Assembly (NCBI GenBank): GCA_023300105.1
Contig: JALZWM010000065.1
Span: 1 to 45,599 of the forward strand
Source: Hellea sp.
GTDB lineage: Bacteria > Pseudomonadota > Alphaproteobacteria > Caulobacterales > Maricaulaceae
Direction of reading: 5' to 3'
Length of the DNA stretch: 45,599 bases
The notes under the pieces are model-generated. The model saw only the letters and a program-made list of their open reading frames with translations, searched no databases and was not told the origin of the DNA. Both the position numbers and the translations under genes were made by a program. Below are positions 34,566 to 43,966 of this stretch, in pieces (positions within the stretch are counted from its first letter, which is position 1; the number at the start of each line of letters is the position of its first letter).

Positions 34566-35330
34566 ATGAATGATAAAACCATAGACTTCGGATTTGAAGA
34601 AATCCCCACTGAGGAAAAAGCCTCGCGGGTTCGCGGCGTTTTTGATGCTGTGGCCAGCAAGTATGATCTCATGAATGATGCGATGTCGATGGGTGTCCAC
34701 CGCGTTTGGAAAGATTTGACGATTACGAAACTGAACCCGCAACCGGGCGAGCTCTTAATTGATGTCGCTGGCGGAACGGGTGACCTTGCCCGCAGGTTTA
34801 TTAAACGGGCGGATGAAGTCCGTCTGCGCCGCGGCGGTGACCCCGCCCGAGCGATTATCTGCGATATTAATGCAGAGATGCTGCTCGCGGGAATTGACGA
34901 TAAAAAAGATGCAGGCATGGATTTGACGCGAGTTTGCGGAAACGCGCAATATCTGCCCTTCCCTGATAATTATGCCGACGCGATTACAATTTCATTTGGC
35001 ATTCGAAATGTAACGGACCGCGATATGGCTCTCAGAGATTTCCTTCGCGTTCTAAAACCCGGAGGACGTTTGTTTGTTTTAGAATTTTCTACGCCGCCTG
35101 ACAAAATGCTGCGCAAAATTTACGACACATATTCGTTTAATGTAATTCCCAAGCTCGGCGGATTACTCGCTAATGACGAGGCCAGCTATCAGTACCTTGT
35201 AGAGTCCATCCGTAAGTTTCCAAGACAGGAAGCTTTCTTGGATATGATAAAGACAGCAGGCTTTAGCCGCGCGGGTTATCACGATTTTACAGGCGGGGTT
35301 GCCGCGCTGCATTGGGGCTGGAAAGTTTAA
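34566..35330 (+). CDS. ubiE: Bifunctional demethylmenaquinone/ubiquinol C-methyltransferase UbiE
   Basis: SAM-dependent C-methyltransferase of quinone synthesis, 254 residues. Motif I is LLIDVAGGTGDLARRF. FDAVASKYDLMNDAMSMGVH, DAITISFGIRNVTDRDMAL, KPGGRLFVLEFSTP and ADEASYQYLVESIRKFP (here NDEASYQYLVESIRKFP) are UbiE-specific. An insertion of about 15 residues, RADEVRLRRGGDPARAI, between motif I and the acidic loop CDINAEM is common in Alphaproteobacteria. It is not next to ubiB here. Confidence 0.95.
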   Translation: MNDKTIDFGFEEIPTEEKASRVRGVFDAVASKYDLMNDAMSMGVHRVWKDLTITKLNPQPGELLIDVAGGTGDLARRFIKRADEVRLRRGGDPARAIICDINAEMLLAGIDDKKDAGMDLTRVCGNAQYLPFPDNYADAITISFGIRNVTDRDMALRDFLRVLKPGGRLFVLEFSTPPDKMLRKIYDTYSFNVIPKLGGLLANDEASYQYLVESIRKFPRQEAFLDMIKTAGFSRAGYHDFTGGVAALHWGWKV

Positions 35331-35348
35331 GAGTAAACCTAAAGGTTT

Positions 35349-35696
35349 CTAACGGCGACCACGGCCGGCTTTACGCGCAGCATATTTAGCATCACGGCGA
35401 GCTTTAGCTGCACGCTCCATCTCAATTTTTGCTTTTTGAGCAGCTTCCTGTGCAAGCTTGTTCTTACGTTCTTGCTCAAGTTTTTCTTCAGCTGCTTTGG
35501 CTTCCTTAGCTTTGCGAAGTTCTTGCTTTTCTTGGTCACGTATCGCACGCTCAGCGTTACGCTTGGCACGCTCTTCCATAAGCTTAGCTTTTTGCTCTGG
35601 ATCAAGCTGTTTTTCTTTCGCCCGCTTCAACATAGCCAATTTGGCTTCTTTTTGTGATTTCAAACGGTCGTCGAAATTATGGCCAGTAAAACTCAT
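35349..35696 (-). CDS. Small basic coiled-coil protein, DUF6481-like
   Basis: 115 residues, about half Lys, Arg, Glu and Ala. After a short conserved-looking start (MSFTGHNFDDRLKSQKEAKL) it is one long charged helix and ends with AARKAGRGRR. It matches what I recall of DUF6481 alphaproteobacterial proteins; the low complexity weakens that match. It may bind nucleic acid. It is monocistronic on the minus strand and convergent with ubiE, with 18 bases between them. Confidence 0.75.
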   Translation of the reverse strand: MSFTGHNFDDRLKSQKEAKLAMLKRAKEKQLDPEQKAKLMEERAKRNAERAIRDQEKQELRKAKEAKAAEEKLEQERKNKLAQEAAQKAKIEMERAAKARRDAKYAARKAGRGRR

Positions 35697-35773
35697 TCAG
35701 TCTAATCCTTGATGTGTATCGCTATAAACAAATAAGGGCCCCCACGTGAGTGACAGCCTAAAAACCGTGTATC

Positions 35774-35809
35774 GCGGTTAAGCCTCAAAAAAGCAAGAGG
35801 CCTAACCGC
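35774..35809 (-). terminator. Long hairpin downstream of the TonB receptor
   Basis: GCGGTTAAGCCTC (35774-35786) and GAGGCCTAACCGC (35797-35809) form a 13-bp stem with one mismatch and a 10-base loop, about 20 bases past the receptor stop. No T tract follows on the minus strand, so it is a 3'-end hairpin or weak terminator. Confidence 0.6.
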
Positions 35810-35829
35810 TTAAAAATTAACTTATGTGC

Positions 35830-37998
35830 CTAAAATCGGCCTGAAACTGTAAAACGTGCGTTCAGCGGTGCTCCCACACTAATTTGATCGTCCGTATGCG
35901 CATTTGGGAAATATTCCGTATCAGTTAAATTTTCGATATTCACCTGCATACGAAGGCTTTCACTTACATCATAATATGCGGCCGCATCAACACGTGTGTA
36001 ACTTGGAAGAGTAGTGGTGTTATTGTTATCTGCAAAGCTTTGAGATTGATGCGTTACACCTAAGCCGAGGCCGAATTTATCAGTTAGCTGATAATTTCCC
36101 CAGACATTAAAGGTTGTGTCTGGGAGTTCGCGCGGATCAAGGTCAGAGCCATCACGGTCACCGTTTAGAAAACTTAAACCTGCACTAAGATAAAATTGAT
36201 CTGTTACATCTCCTGAAAGTTGAAACTCTGCGCCTTCAATAATATTTTGAACTTCTTCAATTTGATTATCCGTTGTGCCATCATCCGCACCATCTGTAGC
36301 CTCTATACGAAATATAGCCGCGGTAAAGCTGAGTGAGTCGGCAAAGTCCCATTTAACGCCAGCCTCAAGGTTTTCAAATACGTCAGGCGTAATAGCGGCT
36401 TCAGCACTGCTGATTTCGGCAAATTGTTCACCGGATTGCGGGATGAAGCTTTCGCTATAGCTGCCATAAATAGAAATGTTTTCTTTAGGCTTTAAGATAA
36501 GGCCTAGGCGTGGTGAAATTTCTTCGTCTTTGCGTGATAAAACGCGGCTATCAGCTCCTGCTTCGGCTGTTAGGTCTTCGACGGTGAAGTCAAAACTATC
36601 AAAACGCGCCCCGACAATAACATCAATATAATCATTAATTTCAATCTGGTCTTGAATATAAGCAGAGAAAACTTCAACCTCAGCTTCATCATTATCATTA
36701 AGACTTGTTATGAAATCATTAGTTGTCGCGACACCTGCTGCATTGACCCCGACACCATTGAGTAAATTGATAGGACGGTCTGCATTTCGGTCGATAGCGA
36801 AAATTTCAAGGTCATCATTTGTCGTGTCAAAGTTTGTGTTAAAACGATCATTATCATTTGATGTGTCAATATAGTCTGCGCCGGTTACAAGTGTATGCCC
36901 GATTGAACCAGTTAAATATTCTCCAACGAGATTACCTGCAAGTGTCAAAGTGGTTCGCTTTGTCGTATCTACATATCCATCAAGTGTAACAGTTTCTATC
37001 CCGCCGAAATCTGCGTTTGACGCGCTATATCCAACAGCGAAGATATTTTGATAAAGCTTATCGTAATCACCGTAAGACGCCGTGAAGTTACCTTTTAGAT
37101 TATCACTAAACTTATGCTGGAGGTTTGCTCGGAAAACATGCGCTTCAAATTCTGCCGTATTTAGCTCTTCATCGCCAAATGTAATACCGTCAAGCTCTTC
37201 AACAGGTCTGCGAAGTCCGCTATCAGTACTTGTTGTGCCATCGGGAGCAGCAGAAACGATACCACGGTCGATGAAACGTTCATTGTTATTATACTCATAT
37301 GACACATCTAATGTTGTCGACGGGGCAAGTTCAAAACGGGCTGTTGGATTAATTCCAAAGCGGTCACCGTCAAAGAAATCACGATGGTTATTGAGGCTCT
37401 CATAATAAGCATTTACACGGAAAGCAGATGTGTCAGAAATTGCAAAATTGCTATCAACGGCTACATCAAACGCACCAAACGTATTGAGGGAGGCTTTATA
37501 GCCTGTGAACTGTTCACCAGTGACGCCTTTTTTCGTTACGCGGTTAAGAAGACCGCCTGTACCGCCGCGCCCAAAGAGGAGCGCGTTAGGGCCACGTAAG
37601 ATTTCAACTTGCTCAAGATTATAAAGAGACCGATAATATTGAACGTCATCACGAACGCCGTCCAAATAAAAATCTGCTGTTGAGCGAACGCCCCTGAACA
37701 CAACAGCATCACGGTGACCTTCACCTTGAGATGTATTTACACCAGGTGTGTAATCAATGATTTGTCCAATACTGTTATAAGCCCGCTTTGTGATATCGTC
37801 AGCCGTGACGATAGAAAGCGATTGCGGGACATCTATAATTGACGTCGGTGTTTTAAGCGCATTAACCTGATCAGAATATAAATAACGTCCTGTCGTGATG
37901 ACCTCATCGTCTAAAACCTTCGGTCTCGTTTGAGCAAAAGTTATTTGAGGAATGACTAAAAGTAGAGCCGCAGTACAAGTGGATGCAAATAATTTCAT
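35830..37998 (-). CDS. TonB-dependent siderophore receptor
   Basis: Outer membrane iron-siderophore importer, 722 residues. Signal peptide ends at FAQ. The plug domain has VPQSLSIVTADDITKRAYNS, VFRGVRSTADFYLDGVRDDV and LEQVEILRGPNALLFGRGGT, matching the FhuA/FpvA-like group. The barrel follows, with a periodic strand pattern and NIENLTDTEYFPNAH near the end; the last residue is Phe (TVSGRF). The siderophore cannot be told. The ATG overlaps the stop of the small upstream gene (TAATG). A Fur-like site precedes that gene, so iron control is likely. Confidence 0.94.
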   Translation of the reverse strand: MKLFASTCTAALLLVIPQITFAQTRPKVLDDEVITTGRYLYSDQVNALKTPTSIIDVPQSLSIVTADDITKRAYNSIGQIIDYTPGVNTSQGEGHRDAVVFRGVRSTADFYLDGVRDDVQYYRSLYNLEQVEILRGPNALLFGRGGTGGLLNRVTKKGVTGEQFTGYKASLNTFGAFDVAVDSNFAISDTSAFRVNAYYESLNNHRDFFDGDRFGINPTARFELAPSTTLDVSYEYNNNERFIDRGIVSAAPDGTTSTDSGLRRPVEELDGITFGDEELNTAEFEAHVFRANLQHKFSDNLKGNFTASYGDYDKLYQNIFAVGYSASNADFGGIETVTLDGYVDTTKRTTLTLAGNLVGEYLTGSIGHTLVTGADYIDTSNDNDRFNTNFDTTNDDLEIFAIDRNADRPINLLNGVGVNAAGVATTNDFITSLNDNDEAEVEVFSAYIQDQIEINDYIDVIVGARFDSFDFTVEDLTAEAGADSRVLSRKDEEISPRLGLILKPKENISIYGSYSESFIPQSGEQFAEISSAEAAITPDVFENLEAGVKWDFADSLSFTAAIFRIEATDGADDGTTDNQIEEVQNIIEGAEFQLSGDVTDQFYLSAGLSFLNGDRDGSDLDPRELPDTTFNVWGNYQLTDKFGLGLGVTHQSQSFADNNNTTTLPSYTRVDAAAYYDVSESLRMQVNIENLTDTEYFPNAHTDDQISVGAPLNARFTVSGRF

Positions 37999-38204
37999 TA
38001 TATTAAAATATCTTTCTTTTTTTGAATTTCTAAAGTCGTGCGATCGTTACTTACGTCTGCATCACAAGGCAGGGGACCTGATACAATACGGGTTTCGTCA
38101 CGAGCCAATATAACGGCATCATGCAAGGCATTTAGATAGGGACATTTGCCGACATCCTTTGCCATAAGTACCGCCAAGGTTGAAGCTTTCGTCTGTAAAA
38201 TCAT
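37998..38204 (-). CDS. Small protein of unknown function, upstream of siderophore receptor
   Basis: 68 residues from the ATG at 38204, which has AAGGG four bases before it; the frame is also open to an ATG at 38231 with no good ribosome site. Sequence features are KCPYLNALHDAVILARDETR in the middle and two Cys. There is no signal peptide or membrane helix. The stop overlaps the receptor start, so the two are translated together. It is not recognised. Its position suggests a small iron-regulated accessory or leader protein. Confidence 0.65.
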   Translation of the reverse strand: MILQTKASTLAVLMAKDVGKCPYLNALHDAVILARDETRIVSGPLPCDADVSNDRTTLEIQKKKDILI

Positions 38205-38247
38205 AATGCCCTTGTTGCGAATGGTTCTCATTTACAGGTTACTTAAT

Positions 38248-38266
38248 GTTATTGAGAATGAGTTGC
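38248..38266 (-). promoter_or_regulatory. Candidate Fur box upstream of the receptor operon
   Basis: Plus-strand ATTGAGAATGAGTTGCAA resembles the Fur consensus built from GATAAT-type hexamers; the left half TGAGAAT differs from TGATAAT at one base. It lies 17 bases before the longer start of the small gene. A Fur gene is present in the window at 43519. Confidence 0.5.
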
Positions 38267-38356
38267 AAGTGAAAAAAGATAGCGTGAGCTATATTTTTTA
38301 TGGCAAGGTTAATTCTTATAAGCAGACGTCAAAACGGCGCAAATCGAGGGAATGAC

Positions 38357-40378
38357 ATGAGACTTACGCATCTATATTTAAGCGCTGCATTACTGACCGC
38401 GCTCACGGCCTGCAACAATCATACGCAAAGCCGCGCGCAAGAAAAACCGCAAGACCAAGCGATCTCTGTCAGTCATACAGACACACCATCACCTGAAATG
38501 CCATTTGTGTCAGAGCGGGTGAAATCAGAAAACGCCAGAGTCCGTAAATATCTCGACTTTTCAGATATGTCTGATTTTGAACGCGCAAAGCGCGGCTTCA
38601 TAGCAACTTTCGATGATGGGAAAGTAATTAAAGCTGATGGCTCCACCGCTTATGACTTTGGCGCCTATGACTTCCTAAAGGCCGACGCCCCTAATACCGT
38701 CAACCCAAGTTTATGGCGTCAAAGCCAACTCAATGCCATGCATGGCCTATTTAAAGTGAGCGACCACATTTACCAAGTTCGCGCCTATGATCTTTCTAAT
38801 ATCACCTTCATAGAGGGCGATAGCGGCTGGATTGTCATCGACCCTCTAATAAGCGCCCCGACAGCCGCGCGGGCAAAAGCCTTAATCGACCGCGAGCTTG
38901 GCGTAAAATCCATCAGCGCTGTTATCTTCACCCATTCTCACGTTGATCACTTCGGCGGCGTGAAGGGGTTAGTCACGCCCGAAGACATCAAGAACGGCGT
39001 TCAAATTATCGCACCAAAGGATTTCGTTTTTGAAGCCGTTAGCGAAAATATCTTAGCGGGCAATGCCATGTCGCGCCGCGCCAGCTATATGTTCGGCGGG
39101 CTCCTTCCCAAAGGCCCCGCCCATCAAGTCGGTGTTGGGTTAGGGCAAACAATTTCTAGCGGAGATATCGGTCTTTACCAGCCCACACTCGAAGTTGAGA
39201 AAACTGGTGAGACTCATGTCATTGACGGCGTAGAGATGGAGTTCATTATGGCGATGGGCGCAGAAGCGCCTTCCGAATTTATGTTCTACATGCCGGGTTT
39301 TAAAGCTTTTTGCCAAGCCGAAATTATAAACCATACGCTTCATAACATGTACACACCGCGCGGTGCCAAGGTGCGCGATGGCCGTCTCTGGAGCGGTTAC
39401 ATCGATGAAGCCGTTTATAAATATGCCAAAAAAACAGATATCTCTTTCGGGTCCCACCATTGGCCGATTTGGGGCTCTGATGAGGTGACAACGTTTTGGG
39501 AAGGCCAGCGTGATTTATACCGCTACATTCATGACCAAACCGTACGCTATGCCAATATGGGTTACACCCTGCATGAAATCCCAGAGAAGCTAAATATGCC
39601 AGATGGTATTGCCAAGCAATTTGCGAATAGAGATTATTACGGCACGTTGTCCCATAATTCGAAATCACAATACCAACTTTATTATGGATATTTTGATGGC
39701 AACCCCGCTAACCTTGACCCTCTTGCCCCGACCCCTGAAGCCAAAAAATTTATTGACTATATGGGCGGCGCAAATGCGGTTTTGAAAAAAGCGCAAGATG
39801 ATTTTGATGCAGGCGAGTTCCGTTTCGCCGCCACAGTGCTCAATAAATTAGTTTTCGCAGAGCCAAGTAATACAGCCGCCTCGAACCTGCTCGCGAAAAC
39901 CTATGACCAACTTGCCTATATGGCGGAGTCAGGCTCATGGCGGAACTTTTACCTCACAGGCGCGCAAGAACTGCGCGGCGGAGTCGCAGATTTAGCAACG
40001 ACACAAACCGCCAGTGCAGATATTGTCAAAGCTATACCTTTAAGCCTCTATTTTGATTTGCTCGCCGTGCGCCTGAACGCCGAAAAGGCGGCCAAGAAAG
40101 ACCGCGACCTAAATTTTGAAATCACAGATACAGGCCAAACCGCGCACCTCATTCTGTCTAATGGCACGCTACATCACCGCATGGGACAAACCCATCCCGA
40201 TGCGCCGACCATTAAAATAACCCGCGCAGCACTTGATCAATTAAATTTAAAAGAAAAAAAATTCGGTGAACTTGCTAAATCTGGCGACGCCTCAATCGAC
40301 GGCAACCCCCTCGCCGTCAGAGCCTTCTTTGGCTTAATTGAAGAACCAGAATTTTGGTTCGAGATTGTACGGCCATAA
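38357..40378 (+). CDS. Alkyl/aryl-sulfatase, metallo-beta-lactamase fold, lipoprotein
   Basis: SdsA1-type enzyme that releases sulfate from alkyl sulfates. 673 residues from the ATG at 38357, preceded by GAGGGAATGAC; a lipobox LTAC (Cys near 19) makes it a lipoprotein. The MBL core has FTHSHVDHFGGVKGL (metal site), AEAPSEFMFYMPGFKAFCQ, and NMYTPRGAKVRDGRLW. Then follow SFGSHHWPIWG, the helical dimerisation domain, and a C-terminal SCP2-like domain (TGQTAHLILSNGTLHHRMGQ). Length is normal for the family. It may allow use of sulfate esters from seaweed-type or surfactant sources; that is inference. Confidence 0.92.
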   Translation: MRLTHLYLSAALLTALTACNNHTQSRAQEKPQDQAISVSHTDTPSPEMPFVSERVKSENARVRKYLDFSDMSDFERAKRGFIATFDDGKVIKADGSTAYDFGAYDFLKADAPNTVNPSLWRQSQLNAMHGLFKVSDHIYQVRAYDLSNITFIEGDSGWIVIDPLISAPTAARAKALIDRELGVKSISAVIFTHSHVDHFGGVKGLVTPEDIKNGVQIIAPKDFVFEAVSENILAGNAMSRRASYMFGGLLPKGPAHQVGVGLGQTISSGDIGLYQPTLEVEKTGETHVIDGVEMEFIMAMGAEAPSEFMFYMPGFKAFCQAEIINHTLHNMYTPRGAKVRDGRLWSGYIDEAVYKYAKKTDISFGSHHWPIWGSDEVTTFWEGQRDLYRYIHDQTVRYANMGYTLHEIPEKLNMPDGIAKQFANRDYYGTLSHNSKSQYQLYYGYFDGNPANLDPLAPTPEAKKFIDYMGGANAVLKKAQDDFDAGEFRFAATVLNKLVFAEPSNTAASNLLAKTYDQLAYMAESGSWRNFYLTGAQELRGGVADLATTQTASADIVKAIPLSLYFDLLAVRLNAEKAAKKDRDLNFEITDTGQTAHLILSNGTLHHRMGQTHPDAPTIKITRAALDQLNLKEKKFGELAKSGDASIDGNPLAVRAFFGLIEEPEFWFEIVRP

Positions 40379-40515
40379 GCTTATACTGACTCACGAAGAA
40401 GCACGGAGCTATCAACTTCCCGATTAACCTAAATCGCTTAATAATTATCTACGTAGTAAACTTGGTGAAATTAAATCTAAGCTGAGCTTAACAGATTGAT
40501 ACCTAAATTTTGGGT

Positions 40516-40728
40516 TTATTCAGAGCGTATAATATTCTTAATCCGCTTTGATTGAGAAAAATTTATCGAGCCTAAAATTCTGAAGAGCCCAAAAGCTGAT
40601 ATTAAAATGAGCAGCCCCATCACGCAATCCTTTGCCATAACAGAAATCGTAGACGCCTCAAAGACAGGTAGCAAAAACCATAGAATAACAGGCGGGACAA
40701 TCACAAAAGCTATATTAACATTACGCAT
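40516..40728 (-). CDS. Small membrane protein, unknown
   Basis: 70 residues with two hydrophobic segments (IAFVIVPPVILWFLLPVF and CVMGLLILISAFGLFRIL) and a basic C-terminal tail (SQSKRIKNIIRS). It is not recognised. The two-helix pattern with a cytosolic tail and free intergenic sequence on both sides support a real gene; nothing beyond this shows its role. Confidence 0.5.
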   Translation of the reverse strand: MRNVNIAFVIVPPVILWFLLPVFEASTISVMAKDCVMGLLILISAFGLFRILGSINFSQSKRIKNIIRSE

Positions 40729-40806
40729 GAATTCTCTTTCTTCCTGTAGACTTCAACTCATGCAAATACTGTGCCTCTTTAACGCCTGTATCATCACTTA
40801 AGGACT

Positions 40807-42327
40807 TTACTCAACCAGTTCACCCGTAAGCGAATTTCGCCCTGCACCTGTTATCAACACAGGAACAATCTGTCCGACTAAGCTTTCGGGCGCCATAAAA
40901 TGCGTGCCTTGCAGATAAGGTGAGCGGCCAAAGAGTTGTCCGTCAGCGCGCGCGCCGTTTTCAACCAAAACATCAAGCGTGCGCCCAATGAGGGATTCGT
41001 TAAACGCCATTTGCTGTGTGTAGAGTAAATCTTGCAACCGCTTTAGGCGTTCGGACTTTACATCCTCTGGGACTTGGCGCGGCATAGACGCGCCGGGCGT
41101 TCCGGGACGGATTGAATACTTAAACGAAAACGAACTGGTATAACCAATTTCATCGACGCAGCGCATTGTCTGTTCAAAGTCAGCATCTGTCTCACCGGGG
41201 AAGCCTACAATAAAATCACCTGAAAGCGCCACATCAGGACGCGCGGCGCGAATTTTAGCAATCAACGTTTTATACTCTTCATAAGTATGACCGCGGTTCA
41301 TCGCGTGAAGAATTTTATTTGACCCCGCCTGTATCGGTAAATGCAGATACGGCATGAGCTTTGGTTCTTCGGCAAAAGTTTTAATTAAAGCATCATCCAT
41401 ATCGCGGGGATGTGATGTCGTGAAGCGCATACGGTCAATACCGCCAATAAGGGCTACGTGGCGGATAAGCTCGCCCAATCCCCATTCAGAATCACCCGAT
41501 GACCCTTCAGGCGCAGTATTTAGATGTGCGCCCTCCGGTGCGGGCGCATGATAAGCATCAACGTTTTGCCCAATCAGCGTAATTTCGCGCACGCCTTGCG
41601 AGGCAAGGTTGCGCGCTTCGGCGACGATTTGGTGAACAGGTCGAGAGACCTCCGCCCCGCGTGTATAAGGCACCACACAGAATGTGCAGAATTTATCACA
41701 GCCTTCTTGAATAGTTAGGTATGAAGAGAAACCTTTGGGTTGCCGCGTTTCTGGAAGGGCATCAAATTTCTCTAATGTATCAAATTCGGTCTCAAGGACA
41801 TCACCCGTGCCGCGATAAACTTTGGCAATCATCTCTGGTAGTTTATGATAAGTCTGCGGCCCCAGCACCATATCAACAATAGGGGCTCGGCGCATGATTT
41901 CTTCGCCTTCGGCTTGGGCGACGCATCCTGCAACAGCGACTTTCATATTAGGTTTGTTACGGTCTTTGTACTTACGAATACGGCCAAGTTCTGAATAGAC
42001 TTTCTCAGCGGCCTTTTCCCTAATGTGGCACGTATTGAGAATAATGAGGTCGGCATGATCGGGCGCCTCAACAGGGGCGTAACCAATCGGCGCAAGAACA
42101 TCCGCCATGCGCTCGCTATCATAGACATTCATCTGGCACCCGTAGGTCTTGATAAACACTTTTTTGGTGTTGACGTTTACCGCTATACCATCAGCCTTGG
42201 CGACGACAGGTACATTTATATCTCGGGTTTTGTTCGAGTTAACATTGCCGTCCTTGAGAGCCTGAGCCCGCTTCGGAGCGTCAACGTTACGAGACGCGTT
42301 TTCATCGCGGGGTAACAGGACGGTCAT
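40807..42327 (-). CDS. miaB: tRNA-2-methylthio-N6-dimethylallyladenosine synthase
   Basis: Radical SAM methylthiotransferase acting on A37 of tRNAs. 506 residues. The UPF0004 domain with [25 protein letters not shown] and [10 protein letters not shown] holds the three auxiliary-cluster Cys; the radical SAM CxxxCxxC is in [15 protein letters not shown]. The TRAM domain is at the end ([20 protein letters not shown]). The first 55 residues before VFIKTYGCQ are an unusual extension of charged character. The frame is open to a GTG at 42339, but GAG seven bases before the ATG at 42327 favours the shorter form. Confidence 0.95.
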   Translation of the reverse strand: MTVLLPRDENASRNVDAPKRAQALKDGNVNSNKTRDINVPVVAKADGIAVNVNTKKVFIKTYGCQMNVYDSERMADVLAPIGYAPVEAPDHADLIILNTCHIREKAAEKVYSELGRIRKYKDRNKPNMKVAVAGCVAQAEGEEIMRRAPIVDMVLGPQTYHKLPEMIAKVYRGTGDVLETEFDTLEKFDALPETRQPKGFSSYLTIQEGCDKFCTFCVVPYTRGAEVSRPVHQIVAEARNLASQGVREITLIGQNVDAYHAPAPEGAHLNTAPEGSSGDSEWGLGELIRHVALIGGIDRMRFTTSHPRDMDDALIKTFAEEPKLMPYLHLPIQAGSNKILHAMNRGHTYEEYKTLIAKIRAARPDVALSGDFIVGFPGETDADFEQTMRCVDEIGYTSSFSFKYSIRPGTPGASMPRQVPEDVKSERLKRLQDLLYTQQMAFNESLIGRTLDVLVENGARADGQLFGRSPYLQGTHFMAPESLVGQIVPVLITGAGRNSLTGELVE

Positions 42328-42400
42328 ATATATGCTCACTTTGTGGTGAGCGGCCTATAGGCTGGAATGACGCTGTCTGCAAGTCTGTAAGGGAAGGCGC

Positions 42401-42796
42401 TTAGTAACGTCCACTTGTTGAAAACTTTCCAAGTAAAACAAAAACAGTACCGAAAACAAAAACAAGGATTAAGGCAGGCCAACTCATACGGCGCTCACCT
42501 TTTTCCACAGCCTGAAAACTTGGGCTTATTTTTGGTCCAACAGCCGAGGATATTTTTCGGCCCAGAGGCCTTGTTTTATGCTGAAGTTCGCCAACTTTAT
42601 CCTGAAAATCGTCCACTTTACCCTGAAGGTCCATTTTTTGAACCGCTTTTCGGGTGCTATCTGTACTCGTTTTGACTGTTTCGACAACGTGGTTAGCATC
42701 TCGAGTTTGTATATACTCATACCCAAGAAAAGCCGTTGCCGCTAAAACACCTATAAAGGCGGCAGTTCTTATAACTGTTATTATTGTACGAAACAT
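42401..42796 (-). CDS. Small membrane protein, HKTRPLG paralog family (member A)
   Basis: 131 residues, not recognised. It has an N-terminal helix (TAAFIGVLAATAFLGYEYIQ), a charged middle (about 40-75) that may form a coiled coil, the motif ELQHKTRPLGRKISS, and a C-terminal helix (PALILVFVFGTVFVLLG). The tail is short and basic/polar. The last 70 residues align closely with the gene at 42894-43322, so the two are tandem duplicates that have diverged in the N-terminus. They lie between fur and miaB, where Alphaproteobacteria usually have nothing. Function unknown. Confidence 0.78.
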   Translation of the reverse strand: MFRTIITVIRTAAFIGVLAATAFLGYEYIQTRDANHVVETVKTSTDSTRKAVQKMDLQGKVDDFQDKVGELQHKTRPLGRKISSAVGPKISPSFQAVEKGERRMSWPALILVFVFGTVFVLLGKFSTSGRY

Positions 42797-42893
42797 AATC
42801 TTACGCTCAATGACCTTAAAGTCATATTAAAACATAAAAATGTTAATAGATAAAAAATTAAAACCTAACGGATGATAAATTTAAAATGTCACT

Positions 42894-43322
42894 TTAGTGA
42901 CGCCCGCCCAGTCTTGATGACGGCCCAGACAGTCCCATGAGAACAAAAATGCCGCCAAAAACTAAAATCAAGAAAATAGCCGGAACACTCATACGCTGCT
43001 CGCCTTCATTAACTACTTTAAAAATAGGCTCAGTTTTAGGGCTAATTTTAGCGGATAGTTTTTGACCCAAAGGTCTTGTCTTATGCTGGAAAGCTTGGAC
43101 TTTACTGTCAATATCAGCACGTTGCCACTTTTTACGCGCAATATCAGTTTTACTGCCAACCCAGCTCATGGCGTCAGTTGTTTTTGTCTCTAACGTTTGT
43201 AGCACTGAATGAGCATTAGTATGTGCCGTTGTCTGTGCCTGTGTTGCCGCATAAGCCGCACTTCCGCAGATAAACGTAAATACAAAAACGGTTTTCAATA
43301 TCTTATTTTCAAAACGAGACAT
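42894..43322 (-). CDS. Small membrane protein, HKTRPLG paralog family (member B)
   Basis: 142 residues from ATG 43322 (AGG about eight bases before); a GTG three codons earlier is possible. A signal-peptide-like N-terminus (VFVFTFICGSAAYA) replaces the first helix of member A. Then come a Thr/Ala/Asp middle, the motif FQHKTRPLGQKLSAKISPK, VNEGEQRMS, and a C-terminal helix (PAIFLILVFGGIFVLMG), ending in GRH. Both members keep GE(R/Q)RMS-x-PA before the last helix. This suggests a periplasmic or linker domain joined to a membrane anchor. No known domain is recognised. Confidence 0.78.
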   Translation of the reverse strand: MSRFENKILKTVFVFTFICGSAAYAATQAQTTAHTNAHSVLQTLETKTTDAMSWVGSKTDIARKKWQRADIDSKVQAFQHKTRPLGQKLSAKISPKTEPIFKVVNEGEQRMSVPAIFLILVFGGIFVLMGLSGPSSRLGGRH

Positions 43323-43518
43323 AATTTGCACCTGTTAAACCACAAGGATGTCAAAGCAAAAAGAATACCAATATGCCCTATAAGGCGAAATTAAGTATGG
43401 AATAGTGTTTTAAGTGTTTTGTTGGATGAGCGCTGTTTGACGGAGTTCAGCTGATAATACCAACCCAAGTGACATAGGCACAGTTCATCAACTAGCCTTA
43501 TAAAAGATCAAATTAGGA

Positions 43519-43935
43519 TTATTTTATTTTACGTCCGTAGAGCTCTAAGCGGTGATCAACGAGCTCATAACCAAGTTTTTCGGCAATGCGCTTTTGTAGC
43601 TCTTCGATTTCATCATCGACGAATTCGATGACTTCGCCCGTAGTCACATCAATCAAATGATCATGATGTTCGTCATCCGCGGTTTCATAACGCGCACGCC
43701 CATCGCGAAAATCATGAGTTTCAATAATAGCCGCTTCTGTAAAGAGCCGCACTGTGCGGTAGACCGTGGCAAGTGAGATGTTTGAATCAATTGTAGACGC
43801 ACGCGCATAAAGTTCTTCCGCGTCAGGATGATCTTTTGCTTCTGAGAGAACTTTCGCAATAACTTTGCGTTGATCTGTCATACGCAAGCCGCGTTCCGCA
43901 CATTTTTTTTCAATCCAACTATCCATACGAATCAT
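43519..43935 (-). CDS. fur: Fur family transcriptional regulator
   Basis: 138-residue metal-responsive repressor. The winged helix starts RMTDQRKVIAKVLSEAKDHP, and the recognition helix is in NISLATVYRTVRLF. The metal and dimer region has ETADDEHHDHLIDVTTGEVI. It lacks the CxxC pair of E. coli Fur, as is usual in alphaproteobacterial Fur and Mur. Context (RimI upstream, miaB beyond) is that of the main alphaproteobacterial fur gene. Iron or manganese specificity cannot be settled. The first ATG or the Met at codon 4 may be used. Confidence 0.9.
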   Translation of the reverse strand: MIRMDSWIEKKCAERGLRMTDQRKVIAKVLSEAKDHPDAEELYARASTIDSNISLATVYRTVRLFTEAAIIETHDFRDGRARYETADDEHHDHLIDVTTGEVIEFVDDEIEELQKRIAEKLGYELVDHRLELYGRKIK

Positions 43936-43966
43936 TTACCGCGTAAGGTCTGCGCAGTCTAGTTTT

